Source: Salinirussus sp.
GTDB taxonomy: Archaea; Halobacteriota; Halobacteria; Halobacteriales; Haloarculaceae
Assembly (NCBI GenBank): GCA_028275005.1
Contig: JAQCNN010000227.1
Location: 1 to 12,929, forward strand
Length of the DNA stretch: 12,929 nt
Reading direction: 5' to 3'
Below, in pieces: positions 12,432-12,929 of the stretch. A program made the translations under genes and the position numbers. The number at the start of each line of letters is the position of its first letter. The stretch's first letter is position 1. The notes below the pieces were generated by a model, which did not search any database, was not told where the DNA came from, and was given only the letters and a program-made list of their open reading frames with translations.

Positions 12432-12929
12432 CTACCCCTCGACGAGAGTGAGCAGATTGCCGTTCCGTGTGACGTGTAGGTCACGGCCGAGCTTGTAGCC
12501 CTGGTTCTCAGCAAGGTCGACGTACGGGGCGTAGCCGCTCATATTCTGGTGAGCGGGGACCACGTGCTGGGGCTGGAGGGTGTCGAGCATCTCGTAGTGG
12601 CCCTCCCGGTTGAGGTGGCCCGAGACGTGGATATCGTCGTAGATCCGGGCACCCTGCATCCCGAGTAGACGCTCGGACTGGTAGCGCTGGCCCTCGTTTG
12701 TCGGTTCGGGGATGACCCGCGCCGAGAAGAGGACCTTGTCGCCGTCGTCGAGTTCGTATGGGGTCTCCCCGCGGCCCATCCGGGTCAGCATCGCCCGTGG
12801 CTCGCCCTGGTGGCCGGTGACGATAGGCAGGAAGTTCTCCTTGCCCTCGTTCATCACCCGCTTGAACGTCCGGTCGACGGAGTTGCGGTGGCCGTACATC
12901 CCCAGGTCGTCGGGAAAGTCGACGAAGTC
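12432..12929 (-). CDS. rnj: Ribonuclease J, archaeal beta-CASP family (5' end outside window)
   Basis: The last 165 residues of an MBL/beta-CASP ribonuclease; the frame stays open to the window edge. Archaeal RNase J is a 5'-to-3' exoribonuclease of mRNA turnover, normally about 450 aa, so roughly two thirds lie outside. Visible signatures are the beta-CASP motif VTGHQGEPRAMLTRM, KVLFSARVIPEPTNEGQRY, the histidine motif HVSGHLNREGHYEMLD, and the final ligand histidine in HVVPAHQNMSGY. The short C-terminus RDLHVTRNGNLLTLVEG ends without the extra domain of bacterial RNase J, as expected in archaea. The catalytic HxHxDH motif would be upstream of the window and cannot be checked. TAG at 12432-12434 is followed at once by the idsA ATG. 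Confidence 0.93.
   Translation of the reverse strand, partial: DFVDFPDDLGMYGHRNSVDRTFKRVMNEGKENFLPIVTGHQGEPRAMLTRMGRGETPYELDDGDKVLFSARVIPEPTNEGQRYQSERLLGMQGARIYDDIHVSGHLNREGHYEMLDTLQPQHVVPAHQNMSGYAPYVDLAENQGYKLGRDLHVTRNGNLLTLVEG

Noticed and set aside
1..12929. tRNA genes, CRISPR repeats, insertion-sequence ends, toxin-antitoxin or defence genes
   Set aside because: Looked for on both strands and none seen. The ribbon-helix-helix gene has no toxin partner: the following gene is UPF0058 with its own promoter.

Overview
The window looks like ordinary chromosomal DNA of a halophilic archaeon (class Halobacteria; a Haloarculaceae-like relative is a guess from overall feel only). The evidence is very high GC, strongly acidic proteins rich in Asp and Glu, promoters with a T/A-rich box about 26-35 bp before the start codon and usually no Shine-Dalgarno site, and archaeal marker genes: aPelota, an archaeal RNase J next to a short-chain prenyl synthase, UPF0058, and the haloarchaeal pair MenF-MenD. 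No tRNA, rRNA, CRISPR array, insertion sequence, integrase or phage gene was seen.

Layout. Positions 1-1792 (+) hold the tail of a probable winged-helix protein and two metallo-beta-lactamase-fold hydrolases, one LACTB2-like and one RNase Z-like. pelA (-) converges on them, with 15 bp between the stop codons. A 344-bp divergent region rich in short palindromes separates pelA from a one-cysteine peroxiredoxin and an AlkA-type DNA glycosylase (+). A small uncharacterised acidic protein (+) then converges on dinB (-), which sits 36 bp downstream of a tiny two-helix membrane protein (-). Divergent from that is a J-domain protein with four C-terminal membrane helices (+), which converges with 6 bp spacing on the menF-menD pair (-). 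A second palindrome-rich divergent region (236 bp) leads to a small ribbon-helix-helix protein and a UPF0058 protein (+). The latter abuts, stop to stop with no gap, an RNase J-idsA pair (-); RNase J runs off the right edge.

Functional themes. (1) RNA and translation quality control: pelA (no-go rescue), RNase J and the RNase Z-like hydrolase. (2) DNA damage and oxidative stress: peroxiredoxin, AlkA-type glycosylase and translesion polymerase IV with a C-terminal PCNA-binding peptide. (3) Isoprenoid metabolism: idsA makes the prenyl diphosphate precursor of archaeal lipids and of the menaquinone tail, while MenF and MenD start menaquinone head-group synthesis from chorismate.

Novelty. I found no convincing new multi-gene system. 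The best leads are modest: an alternating CAGAC/GTCTG operator-like array before pelA, a strong nested hairpin between the membrane-protein and J-domain genes, a rare-codon patch over the peroxiredoxin and glycosylase genes, a peroxiredoxin apparently lacking its resolving cysteine, and palindromes between menF and the ribbon-helix-helix gene. All coordinates and motifs were read by eye; no search or folding program was run.
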